This document shows, piece after piece, positions 48,201 through 58,021 of a stretch of DNA of 64,000 bases (its first letter is position 1; each line of letters begins with the position of its first letter). The stretch lies in assembly GCA_013076295.1 (NCBI GenBank), contig RQOL01000531.1:620001-684000 (forward strand), read 5' to 3'. The position numbers were made by a program, and so were the translations under genes. The notes under the pieces are model-generated. The model saw nothing but the letters and a program-made list of their open reading frames with translations. It ran no database searches and had not been told where the DNA came from. Source of the DNA: Sanderia malayensis. Taxonomy: Eukaryota; Cnidaria; Scyphozoa; Semaeostomeae; Pelagiidae.

Positions 48201-50420
48201 TCCTTGCTAGACACTGTGGTTTCACTTTCTATTTGTTCATCAACTTTAACTGCGCTTTCCTGGTCTTTTTCTGGTTCGGGCAAAGGTTGAACATCTGTTA
48301 CCGCTTCAAGACTAGCTGGAGTATCCAAATGAACTAGTTTCTCTGTTTCACTTGCACTCTCAACACCTTCAATTGGAATTTTTCCCACGCCAACAACAGC
48401 TGCAGTACTTTCAGTTTTATTCTCAATAATATCCTCTACTTTATTCTCTTCTGGCTTAGATTTTGCTTGTTTATCTAATAAAAATTGAGCCTTTATAAAC
48501 AGTACTTGGATAATACAACAATGATTACTGAAAGGTCTTAGATTCCATTTGATGAGCTGGGAATTAGCATTTGGATAAACGTTCCACAGTGGAAACCTCT
48601 CAGCCTATTTCATTATTAAAACATTGCTACCTGTACAGAACATGCCTGCTTAAATACTAAATACTGTGAATACAACTTTGGTGTTATTAAGAAATCAACA
48701 GTAGTCTCAAATCAACATTGTCATTGACAAAGCTTGGGAATTGATGGAGGTTAATGCATGGACCATAAACATGAACCCATTGTGTCCCAAGAATGTTCAA
48801 ATGGAAAATTAAAAAGAGGTTACATTGTTACCTTTCTTCTCCTTCTTTGACATTTTCACCTTCTTTTCATTTCTTGGTGAGGGAGCATTTCCAATATCCA
48901 AATCAATCGATGACACAGCTGATTGGTCATCTATGGTTGTTATAACTACAAAATTGTCTCTCTGTGGTTTCTCTTTCTTTTCTGCATCTGCGAGGAAGGC
49001 CATGCATGTAATAGCAAGAGAATGTAGCAGGCCTTCGAGACAAGAATATAACATATGACAGTTATAAGCATCAAAACAAAACATGTATTACCTTGGGTCT
49101 TAGATTCTAGATTTTCTTTTGCAACATCAAGCTACAAAAGAAATATATTCGTGATATCATTATATTGTATACATATGTAAGCTCTTATCATAGTCATAAG
49201 TCTTTCTTATGACTATGCCTTTATTGTAGATGAAGATAAAAGACCTGCTTATCTTGCAATTTAGGTTTATGACTATGATTTACTAACATATGGTCAACTC
49301 TGAATAATTCAATTTCAAATAAAATTCTATCTAGTTCAACTAAGTCACCTATTTCTGAAAACTAAATGTTCCTAAGAAAATAGCCCTTGTAAAGCAAACT
49401 TTGTAATTCTAACTTTTTGCCATCCCCTAGGCATTTGAAACATGCATAAAGATGTTTTACCTAACTTAATGTTTCGCATGTACACCCAGGTAATTAAGAT
49501 TCTGTTACTTAATCAAGTTGAAAATCAAACAAAATTAAAACCCAAACCTTTTCCAAGTGTTGTTCTTGATCAGTTGACAAGTCTGATAGCTTCTGCAGTT
49601 TTTTATTCAGGGGCAACAAACTGTCAGACTCTGAATCACTGGTAGACTGTTTCTTATGGTCACCATAAATAGAGGTGAAAACCGTTCTTGATTGTGGTAT
49701 TTTGTCTTCGATTTCTAAGCGAATCTTTTCATCTCTTCCAGCATAAAAGATAGTCGCCCCAACAGTAGCCCCTGCTGCCAACAAACCAGAGCCAATGACC
49801 TTAAGCAAAGAAACAGCTCTGCAATTGAAAATGACAACGTGATAATGTAATCATTCACTGTATGGTCAATGTCAATGTTTAAACAATAGACTGGCATTGA
49901 AAAACAAATATAAATTTTTGGGCATGGTGGAGATGTCATAAGCAACCATAAACTAATAGACTGGCTAGAAAAAATAAGAATAAAAAAATCTCAAAGAAAC
50001 TCACTTAAACCCAGCAGATATGGCGTTGCCTCTTCGCAGTTCTAAATTATTTATCCTATGGATCTTTGCAAATAGGTTCTAAAATTCAAGCAAAATACAC
50101 TAAAAATTACTCATAGCATATGAATCTTTCCAATTGCTGCAATAAATATTTCAATTTATTGGCCATTGATTTCTAAATAAGTTTTTATACACCAGGTTGA
50201 ATAAAATAAATAGTGGGCGGGTTCCTTGGGTCCTTAAGTGGACCAGGGCAAACTCAAAGAACTAACTGGTAGGCCAGCCCTGGAACTGCAATTAACCTCT
50301 ACTTAGCTCTTTCACGTTGAAAATTAAGCTATTTCATCAACTTACACCATCTGGTGGCCTTCTCGAAGATTCCTGAATTGTTCTTGATGCTGATGCAGTC
50401 CATCTACAAGCACGGTACAT
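45222..50420 (-). CDS. IMMT: MICOS subunit MIC60 (mitofilin)
   Basis: Inner-membrane core subunit of the MICOS complex, which shapes crista junctions. Nine minus-strand exons, 5' to 3': 50420-50346, 50078-50005, 49818-49548, 49131-49092, 48987-48832, 48474-47855, 47623-47117, 46606-46225, 45679-45222. All phases agree, giving 860 residues, against 758 in human. The N-terminus MYRACRWTASASRTIQESSR is a basic, acid-poor mitochondrial targeting signal. One membrane helix at about residues 57-77 carries a glycine-zipper pattern (GSGLLAAGATVGATIFYAG). A variable acidic/Lys-rich linker and a long coiled coil follow. The C-terminal mitofilin signature contains ENGDLELAVKFMSLLKG and ASDWLRETRSYLEAK. 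The first ATG was chosen because it gives the targeting peptide without an extra intron. The extra length is in the linker, which has repeated IEPV/VEPF motifs. Confidence 0.94.
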
Positions 50421-51299
50421 GCTTTTTGTATAACAATTGTTGTATGATTGTATAAACCTAAAAGCAACTCAATTCACGTTGTAGCCGTGCGGTGCGTCGT
50501 CCGTGCTGAATGCCTGAATCACCACACAAGAACAATGTCGGCTATCTCCCACCTTTAATAATTGACTATCAACAAAATAGCTTCACAAGGGGACAAAGTC
50601 CTTGAGACATTTGCAAAATTACAAATGGGACCATCAACCCGCAAACGCAAACCTCCTATTCTTTGTGCTCTATTCAAACCCTAACTCCCCCTACACCAAT
50701 GTGGTCCTCTCAACAACACAGACATTATTTTAGCGGGAATTGGGGTTTGGTTAACTAACATCAGCTTACATAACTACTAGTCAATTAGCGCACCCCATGG
50801 ATACATCCTCATTCATACATGCATTAGTTATTTCATTAAGCGAGTTAAAAGTTAAAACTACGACAACGCTAGCAGACGTGGTTCTGCTATCTAACTACAC
50901 ACTTTTTTACAAGAATACCTTAACTTGGTCTTCGATAATTTCAGCCTGACGTTTCCTATTTTCCCGCATATTTTCAGCCTAGGGTGTCTCTTATTCTGTT
51001 TCTTGTTCTTTTATTCAAATTTCCTAAAAGCTTGAAGAGTATAAAGTTACTTTCACAGAGGGCAGCATAGATTACATAAAAAAATGATATCGATGGTGTT
51101 GAACTGATTCTATGGCAATAAGTTTGCTTAATGGCCGTTTAGAGCTTTCAATTGTTCTGTTCTGCAGTAGTTTGTTATTTCTCGATTGTTGCTGATATTT
51201 TATTTCTTGAGTTTTGTTGAATCTCAGCCTGCCTTGTTTCTTATTTTTTGTCCTAATCTCAGCCTGGTGTTTCTCATAAAGGTTGTCCTTATGAAAAAA
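50421..51299. other. MIC60 upstream region and esterase-flank homology
   Basis: Contains the MIC60 promoter/5' UTR and, from about 50590 to 50890, the inverted counterpart of 9240-9500. No coding sequence was recognised. Confidence 0.5.
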
Positions 51300-51565
51300 A
51301 CGTGTAATTGAAATGTATATATTAAGAATACAGTCTTGGTTACCCCACACGAGAAATCTCTCATGTTTTATCTCGTACCATGTTTTGATTCCACAAACTG
51401 TTGTCTGGTAGCTTTCAAGCATTTTGTGTGCTTTTCGTCCTCTACAAATCCTTGCAGTTTTCCTTTCATGATGGCATGGCTGACTGAGTCAAACTATTTC
51501 CGAAATTCAAAAAGCAACGGGCCAATATTGAGTATGCTTCTCTATGGCTTTAAAAAATTGACCCT
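51300..51565 (-). pseudogene. Decayed LINE reverse-transcriptase fragment
   Basis: On the minus strand, one frame reads NFRK-stop-FDSVSHAIMKGKLQ, then about 40 residues later RDFSCGVTKTVFLIYTF. This is the layout of the palm of non-LTR reverse transcriptases, where DFRKAFDSV-type and SCGVPQGSVL-type motifs are separated by a similar distance. Stops, the lost PQG and the missing flanking domains show it is dead. It lies in the 5' flank of esterase B, at a place where the otherwise matching flank of esterase A has no such insert. Confidence 0.7.
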
Positions 51566-51589
51566 CCTGTACCTTGTATCTTACTAGGA

Positions 51590-52154
51590 ATGCTTAATTC
51601 AATGACAATGGCGCAAGTATTCCTTTCAGCATTTGATCCTCTTTTGAATGCATTCTTTAGCTTTGCGGTCTACCATGGCTAAGGTAATTCCGCCAGAAAT
51701 GGACGAAATAGACATCAAAATGTGAGCAAAAGTTAATGAACTTTAAGACTCGAGCAGAAGGAAATTTAGAAAACTTCTTTTGAAAAGTGCTTCCATAAGA
51801 TTGTATTCTCAAACAATGGCAAATGGCAGCAAACCTGAATAAAAACATCACTTTCTCACATTTCGGTCCAAATTTTGCAGCAATGACAGAACTTTTTGTT
51901 GCGGTTTGTTACATAGTGTTTTTTAAGAGCACTGATTGGTCAGTTGATGTAAAGTAAAACAATAACTAGACGCTTCAAACATTTCCCCCCTTGCTTCTTG
52001 GTTGAACGAAAGTCAACTCGGGCTTCTTTGACTTGCTTGGTTTGATTTTATTTCCTTTGCTGAGGGCGTTTTCCTTCGTTCAGTCACTCGTAAAAGGTTT
52101 GTGCTGCGCTGGCAAAAAGTTAGTTCATTAGCAACAAAACAAAATTCAAGCAAA
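51590..52154. repeat. 5' flank of esterase B, inverted copy of 8549-9130
   Basis: Matches the reverse complement of the esterase A flank, including TAATTCGCCAGAAATGGAC-type blocks. Just before the start codon it carries the same sequence as A up to AGTTCATTAGCAACAAAACA. In A this stretch is an open frame continuous with the gene. In B the frame is broken, which argues that it is 5' UTR in both. Confidence 0.75.
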
Positions 52155-53987
52155 ATGGGCGATGAGGAACCATTGCTTGGTACACATGAAGAAAGCAACA
52201 ACAAAACTAAGTCAATAGCAAGCAGTCATTGCGATGGAAGAAGCCGAATAGTTTTTGTATCTTTGGCAATCATTCTTATCGTAGCTGGTATTTGTTGTGC
52301 AGTGTACTTTGCAGTGATGAAAAAAGACAAGGCCACTGCAGAAACTATTGTTGTTAAAACTGACTGTGGATTTGTGCAAGGAATAAAGCAGTCTGGACGA
52401 TTAGGCCCAACATCACAAACACAAGCTTCAGCTGATGGGAATGGAGATGTTTACATTTTTAAAGGAATACCTTACGGTAGGCCTCCAGTTCACAGTCTAA
52501 GATGGCAGCCTCCGCAGGGCTTGAAAGCAAGTAACTCGTGCTGGGCCGGTGTCTACAAAGCACAGAAATATAGAAGTCAGTGCGCACAACTCGATTTTGT
52601 AACTTTGACAAAACACACGGGAAGCGAAAACTGTTTGTATTTGAACGTATGGAGCCCCCGTATCGGTGATACAAAAATAGCAGCGAAACTACCTGTACTT
52701 GTGTGGATACACGGGGGTAGCCTTGTCGGAGGCTCTGGGGAGGTTCCCGATGGAGCGGAGTTCGTTCGTAGCATGGGTGTAATCTTGGTTGGCATCAACT
52801 ATCGACTAAATGCATTTGGATTCATGACGTTGGATGTATTATCAGCAAACTCGAAGACAAAAACATCTGGTAACTATGGTTTCATGGACCAAATACTCGC
52901 CCTGAAATGGGTCAAGGTGAATATTGCGGCCTTCGGCGGTGACCCCGAAGCGGTCACGATTATCGGGGAAAGTTCTGGTGCGACTTCCATATTCGGGCTC
53001 TTAGCCTCGAAAGCGGCGAGTGGCCTATTCAAACGAGTCATCGCGATGAGTGGATCGCCTGTGTTTGAAACGACGGCCAAGCAAGCTTCAATGGACAATG
53101 AAGTATTCTTAAAGAACACCAAATGTAATATGACCAATGGGCATCAAATTAATCACGATGACACACTCAAATGTCTTTACGGTCTTAATCAAACACAGAT
53201 ACTTCATTCCATTCCATGGTTCGTGTACCCTAACTGGGCAATGTCCGACATGATGGATATGATAACAAAAGGTCTATTTTTTGGGGCACTATGTGTTGTG
53301 GATGGGGATGTAGTTTTTGCACCCCCAGGCCAGCTTAATACCCTTCCTCCCTTGTCGCACAATGTTTCGGTGTTGCTCGGATCAACAGCCCAAGAGATTG
53401 ATATTTTCCCTTCAAACGATTTTAAAAACAGGCCTTGGTCTGAATTTACGAAATTCGTCAACCAGCGACTGAGTCCATTTTCTAACAAGCTTCCAAACGA
53501 ATCTTTGACATCATACAACAAGATACTCAAGCCCAGCACTGCTGCACAACTCTATTATGAAACAATGGCCTCAGATATACGCGTTACGTGTCCTTCAGCC
53601 GAATTGGCTCGTAACTTCTCAAAAGTGCAAAATTTCGATGTTTACCGGTACGTTGTTACCAACCGGCCAAGCCACGCCGTTGTTTGGTTCAAAAATCACT
53701 CTTCGAAATATGCAATGCACGGATGGGATTCGAGTGCCTTTTTCGGGTTCACCGGGGCTCCCGTCTACAAACCGAAGCAAAAAGATTTACAATTTATGAA
53801 GACCATACGAAACGAGTTCCTGCATTTCATAAAAACTGGGAAACCTAATAATGCAAAATGGCAGAAATATCCAGAGAATATTGGCATATTTGGTGATGCA
53901 GGTGTTAGTGCTGAAAAATTTTACAACGAAGAACAATGCGAGATTTGGAACAAATACAACTTGTTTCAATATGGCTGGAAAAACTGA
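52155..53987 (+). CDS. Membrane-anchored carboxylesterase, copy B
   Basis: 610 residues, intronless, very close to copy A along its whole length. N-terminal tail MGDEEPLLGTHEESN, membrane helix at about 32-55, then a type-B esterase domain with HGGS at 186-189, nucleophile Ser273 in GESSG, Glu414 and His522 (MHGWDS). All triad residues are present, so it is predicted active; the substrate is unknown. An in-frame ATG at 52101 would add 18 residues, but the start shared with copies A and C is at 52155. A canonical AATAAA lies at 54024-54029, 37 bases after the stop. Its 5' half is distinct from copy C (for example ASADGNG against TSTDGNG). Its 3' end and downstream DNA are virtually identical to those of copy C. 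Confidence 0.94.
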   Translation: MGDEEPLLGTHEESNNKTKSIASSHCDGRSRIVFVSLAIILIVAGICCAVYFAVMKKDKATAETIVVKTDCGFVQGIKQSGRLGPTSQTQASADGNGDVYIFKGIPYGRPPVHSLRWQPPQGLKASNSCWAGVYKAQKYRSQCAQLDFVTLTKHTGSENCLYLNVWSPRIGDTKIAAKLPVLVWIHGGSLVGGSGEVPDGAEFVRSMGVILVGINYRLNAFGFMTLDVLSANSKTKTSGNYGFMDQILALKWVKVNIAAFGGDPEAVTIIGESSGATSIFGLLASKAASGLFKRVIAMSGSPVFETTAKQASMDNEVFLKNTKCNMTNGHQINHDDTLKCLYGLNQTQILHSIPWFVYPNWAMSDMMDMITKGLFFGALCVVDGDVVFAPPGQLNTLPPLSHNVSVLLGSTAQEIDIFPSNDFKNRPWSEFTKFVNQRLSPFSNKLPNESLTSYNKILKPSTAAQLYYETMASDIRVTCPSAELARNFSKVQNFDVYRYVVTNRPSHAVVWFKNHSSKYAMHGWDSSAFFGFTGAPVYKPKQKDLQFMKTIRNEFLHFIKTGKPNNAKWQKYPENIGIFGDAGVSAEKFYNEEQCEIWNKYNLFQYGWKN

Positions 53988-54289
53988 AAAACTTCTGGCT
54001 GTTTCTTGCCATTCGAGTTATTCAATAAAGCTGCAGACATTTTTTAGTAAAGTAAACTTTTGGTTGAAAACGAACATATTTGCAAATTGTTATGATGGTT
54101 TATTGAATGTAAACATCTTGGTTATAACTAAGCCAGTTATCACAACTTTCGCAGTAAAAAGCTAGTCTGCACTGGTTCTGTTAAGTATTCAATGTTATTG
54201 TTATTGCACGCGACGGTGGAGCGAGCTTCACAAAAGGGAGTTTTCAAAAAATTCCCTTCCTCAAATTTCCTCTCCTAACTGCGCATTAC

Positions 54290-55499
54290 TATGGAGTCAC
54301 ATCGTGGACAAAAGCCGATACTCCTTCTTCATGTCGTTTTTCGTGAATCGTTTCGTGATTCTTCGTGAGTCATGTCGTATTCCCTCATGAATCATGTCGT
54401 GATTCTTCGTGAGTCATGTCGTAATTTACTACCACCTTAATGACGCGACTCACGAAGATTTTTAATGACCGTGTCATGTCTCACCGATCACTGCATGTAG
54501 TGATCATGTATCATATAATTCAAATCAGATCATTTCGATCATCCCTTTGATTACAATCTCAGTATTAATAAACATGGCGTCACCTTCTTAGAGCACCCAA
54601 GAAAACATCAAATCATTTCTTGTTTCCAATTTGCAGCAAGTATTAAGAAATCTTGAGCAAAACCTTGATGCAAACATTTTAGATTACTCACTATACAAGT
54701 TACAGCAGAGCATTGAACTCTGCATACAATGTAACGGTTTCAAGGACAGTGACTTTTTTGGGAATGATGAATTTGTTAATGTCTTGTTTGTTGCTTACGA
54801 TCTTTTGGAAGAAGATTTGCAAAAGGAAGTTGAAAATCAAGACATAGGTTACAGTGTTGTGGGTACTAAAATGGGCAGACCGCAGTTAAATATACCCAAA
54901 GATACATTGGAACTGTATCTTCAATACGGTTTTTCTCTTCCAAAAACTTCAAATATTTTCGGCGTCAGCACAAAAACAATAAAGAGAAGGGTGACAAAGT
55001 TTGGCCTAGAAAATCAAGTGAAACAATATGCAGATATTTCTGATGAAGCCCTTGACCATGTTGTTAGTAATGTTCTCATAGATTTTCTAAATTGTGGTAG
55101 ACGAGGTTGATTTTCATTAGAGTTGATGCCCTCCAACTCTCTAAGAGCATTTCTCAGAATGGAAGCCACTCGATCCTTGTTGTTCTTATCCTTGTCGTCC
55201 ATTTTTTAAAACACGCACGTGCTGATGTGATTGTAATGTTGTTGCAGTTGTAGAGAATCAGTATTGATTCTGACTGATCACGATCTATCTGATGCAAGTG
55301 ATCGGTGAGACATGACACGGTCATTAAAAATCTTCGTGAGTCGAGTCGCTAAGGTGACAGCAAATCACGACATGACTCACGAAGAATCACGACACGATTC
55401 ACGAATGAATACGACATGACTCACGAAGAATCACGACACGATTCACGAAAAACGACATGAAGAAGCAGTATCGACTTTTGTCCACGATGTGACTCCATA
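54290..55499. mobile_element. DNA transposon with 203-bp TIRs, copy 1 (IS3EU-like)
   Basis: A 1,210-bp element. The ends TATGGAGTCACATCGTGGAC and its inverted copy are flanked by a perfect 6-bp direct repeat CATTAC (54284-54289, 55500-55505). The inverted similarity extends about 203 bp inward (54290-54492 with 55297-55499). It contains subterminal repeats of GATTCTTCGTGAGTCATGTCG. The 6-bp target site, TAT...ATA ends and a helix-turn-helix ORF of integrase-gene type suggest the eukaryotic IS3EU group; that placement is from memory and tentative. The catalytic DDE part is missing, so the element is non-autonomous. Confidence 0.85.
54631..55110 (+). CDS. Truncated transposase/integrase N-terminal ORF, copy 1
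   Basis: 159 codons inside the element. The N-terminal half is helical (LRNLEQNLDANILDYSLYKL). Residues about 86-130 hold GRPQLNIPKDTLELYLQYGF followed by SLPKTSNIFGVSTKTIKRRV. This resolvase/HTH_38-like helix-turn-helix is found in multicopy animal proteins that carry an integrase core after it. Here the ORF stops at NCGRRG just after the HTH and a short YADISDEALDHVV segment, so no catalytic domain remains. ATG 54631 may not be the start: an acceptor-like TTTGCAG lies just before it, and a tiny upstream ATG frame lies at 54573. A 62-codon minus-strand frame at 55014-55202 overlaps its 3' end. Confidence 0.65.
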   Translation: MQQVLRNLEQNLDANILDYSLYKLQQSIELCIQCNGFKDSDFFGNDEFVNVLFVAYDLLEEDLQKEVENQDIGYSVVGTKMGRPQLNIPKDTLELYLQYGFSLPKTSNIFGVSTKTIKRRVTKFGLENQVKQYADISDEALDHVVSNVLIDFLNCGRRG

Positions 55500-55505
55500 C
55501 ATTAC

Positions 55506-55968
55506 TTTCTTTGTTTTGTTTTGTTTCTTTTCGTCATGGGTATGATCCGCTGCACTGAGAGTTTCTGGACATGGGCTGGGCACAGTCGTACTGTTGGCTT
55601 GGCTTTGTATTGGCTGAAAAATGCTACAAACCTTTTGCAATTTTGTAATTGCGATCGGCGCGCCAAAAAAGGACAAATTGTTGTTTTACTGCTCGGTTGT
55701 TTCGAATTTTTCCAGAAACACTTTTAGAATGTGAGGATGGTGTTTTTAGTCAAGTTTCAACTACCTTTATCAAGTTAAATTATTCATCTAGCTAGTAATA
55801 CCAATTTTCCTTGAGTGAAATTTATTCCGGTAGCGAATTACCTAGTTTGGTCGAGAAAAACACGAAAAAAAAGTTTTCTGACGTTACTTGCTAATACTCG
55901 ATTGAATTTCAGACTATAAAATAATAAACTAGGAAGGCTGGTGCGCTTCGCGCGCCACCTCCCTAGTG
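55506..55968. other. No gene; spacer between transposon and minisatellite
   Basis: Unremarkable sequence with a short GC palindrome (GTGCGCTTCGCGCGCCAC) near 55941-55958, immediately before the minisatellite. Confidence 0.5.
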
Positions 55969-56846
55969 TTTTGGCCTTCGATGTGAGTGGAACAGCGATC
56001 TTGAACAAAAGGGGGGGTGGGTTTCTGTTGTTTTGGCTTTCGATGTGAGTGGAACAGCGTTCTTGAACAAAAGTGGGGTGGGTTTCTGATGTTTTGGCCT
56101 TCGATGTGAGTGGAACAGCGATCTTGAACAAAAGTGGGGTGGATTTCTATTGTTTTGGCCCTCGATGCGAATGGGACAGTGATCTTCAACAAAAGTGGGG
56201 TGGATTTCTATTGTTTTGGCTCTCGATGTGAGTGGGACAGTGATCTTGAAAAAAAGTGGGGTGGGTTTCTATTGTTTTGGCCTTCGATGTAAGTGGGACA
56301 GTGATCGTGAAGAAAAGTGGGGTGGATTTTTATTATTTTGGCTTTCGATGTGAGTGGGACAGTGATCTTCAAGAAAAGTGGGATGGATTTCTACTGTTTT
56401 GGCCTTCGGTGTAAGTGGGACAGTGATGTTGAAGAAGAGTGGGGTGGATTTCTATTGTTTTGGCCTTCGATGTGAGTGGGACAGTGATCTTTAACAAAAG
56501 TGGGGTGGATTTCTACTGTTTTGGCCTTCGATGTGAGTGGAACAGCGATGTTGAAGAAATATTGGGTGGGTTTTTATTGTTTTGGCCTTCGATGTGAGTG
56601 GAACAGCGATCTTGAACAAAAGTGGGGTGGATTTCTATTGTTTTGGCCCTCGATGTGAGTGGGACAGTGATCTTCAACAAAAGTGGGGTGGATTTCTATT
56701 GTTTTGGCTCTCGATGTGAGTGGGACAGTGATCTTGAAAAAAAGTGGGGTGGGTTTCTATTGTTTTGGCCTTCGATGTAAGTGGGACAGTGATCGTGAAG
56801 AAAAGTGGGGTGGATTTTTATTATTTTGGCCTTCGATGTGAGTGGG
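55969..56846. repeat. 61-bp minisatellite, 14.4 copies
   Basis: The unit is TTTTGGCCTTCGATGTGAGT followed by GGAACAGCGATCTTGAACAA and AAGTGGGGTGGATTTCTATTG, 61 bp. Units differ by a few substitutions, so individual units can be followed. Overlapping ORFs on both strands (61 is not a multiple of three) are by-products. Confidence 0.95.
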
Positions 56847-57540
56847 CTGGGTGGAGTTTCATCAAAAATCTTATCAGCACGGGTAAACGTTGTAAAGGTA
56901 TGGTCTGGTCTAAAAAACAAAAAGGGGTCAGAACACGAACACGCGACTGCGAGTAAAAATTGCAGCTATTCAACGTCGTTGGTATGGCAACAAGAATATG
57001 GCAAAAGTGCTGACACATGTACTCTGGTGAGACTTCCAAGTGCTACAACTAATATCTCGTTTCAAAAAGGAGCTTATTTCGAAGGGGCATTAATTGAGAG
57101 GGGAGATTAAATTAATAGATATTTTACGGTATTGAATGTGCCGAGTATAACTCAGCTTTTGGGGGTAAAACTAGCAAGACCTATTTCTAGTTATTTTGGG
57201 GCGCAAATGAATTTTCTTCTTCGCCATATACAGACTATGGTTCAGAACAAAGCCGCATCATCCGCTCATCGTCATTGTCATTTTCAAGCTGGTTAAACCC
57301 AATTTAAGCAGGGTTAATGTCCAAAAGAAATTATTCATAATAATCAATGTTTAGTCATCAGTTTCTGGGCATAATGGTAACAATAATTTCAAAGATAGAA
57401 ACAAATCCTTAGCACCAGCTCCCTTGAGGGATGAGTGTTTAGTGTCCGCTGGTCATACTGTGTGCAATAGTTAGCTCGGTCATATCATATCAACAAAGCA
57501 TTCACATCATTCGACTGTTGGGTTGGGACCAACAACGAAG
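56847..57540. other. No gene; esterase C upstream DNA
   Basis: No coding sequence recognised. It is duplicated unchanged at 62656-63349. Confidence 0.5.
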
Positions 57541-57544
57541 ATTC

Positions 57545-57725
57545 AATTTCTCCCTCCCTCCCTCTCCTTATATATTGTTGTGTTCGGTATTCCCTTTGTT
57601 ATGATTTTCAGTTCGACCATCTCGGAGTACTGCCTGGTGTACCGGCCGGAACCCGCGGGGCAAATCGGGATCACCGACCGTAAAATGTGTTTTGCCACTC
57701 AAGCAATTCGAATCAAGAACTTTTA
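57545..57725. repeat. Dispersed repeat family R1, copy 3
   Basis: Shares TACTGCCTGGTGTACCGGCC, ATCACCGACCGTAAAATG and CTCAAGCAAT with 3700-3891. It ends about 300 bp before the start codon of esterase C, so it may lie in that gene's promoter or 5' UTR. Confidence 0.65.
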
Positions 57726-58021
57726 AGAAACATTTTTACTGTGTTTCTTATAAAAAACGTGTAGTTCTAAAAGTTTCTTAACTTTCAGGCTCTCTGGTAC
57801 AAGGTTTCTTATAAAAAATCTGCAAAGCATTATATTTGGCCAAGGAGTGTAAATAGTCGTTGTCTGACTGAAGGAAAAAGTGCAGCCCCCATGCCGAGTT
57901 TTGTTTATCGTCAGGCATCACGTGGAATCAACAATCAAATCAACACCGACAAAAATTGGCCAAATAAAATATTGAAAGCAACAAGCGTGGTAACAAAAAC
58001 ACCAAAACTGAAGCAGAAAAC

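Noticed and set aside
55969..56846. CRISPR-like array or repeat protein
   Set aside because: Head-to-tail 61-bp units with no unique spacers; 61 is not a multiple of three, so no repeat protein is encoded.
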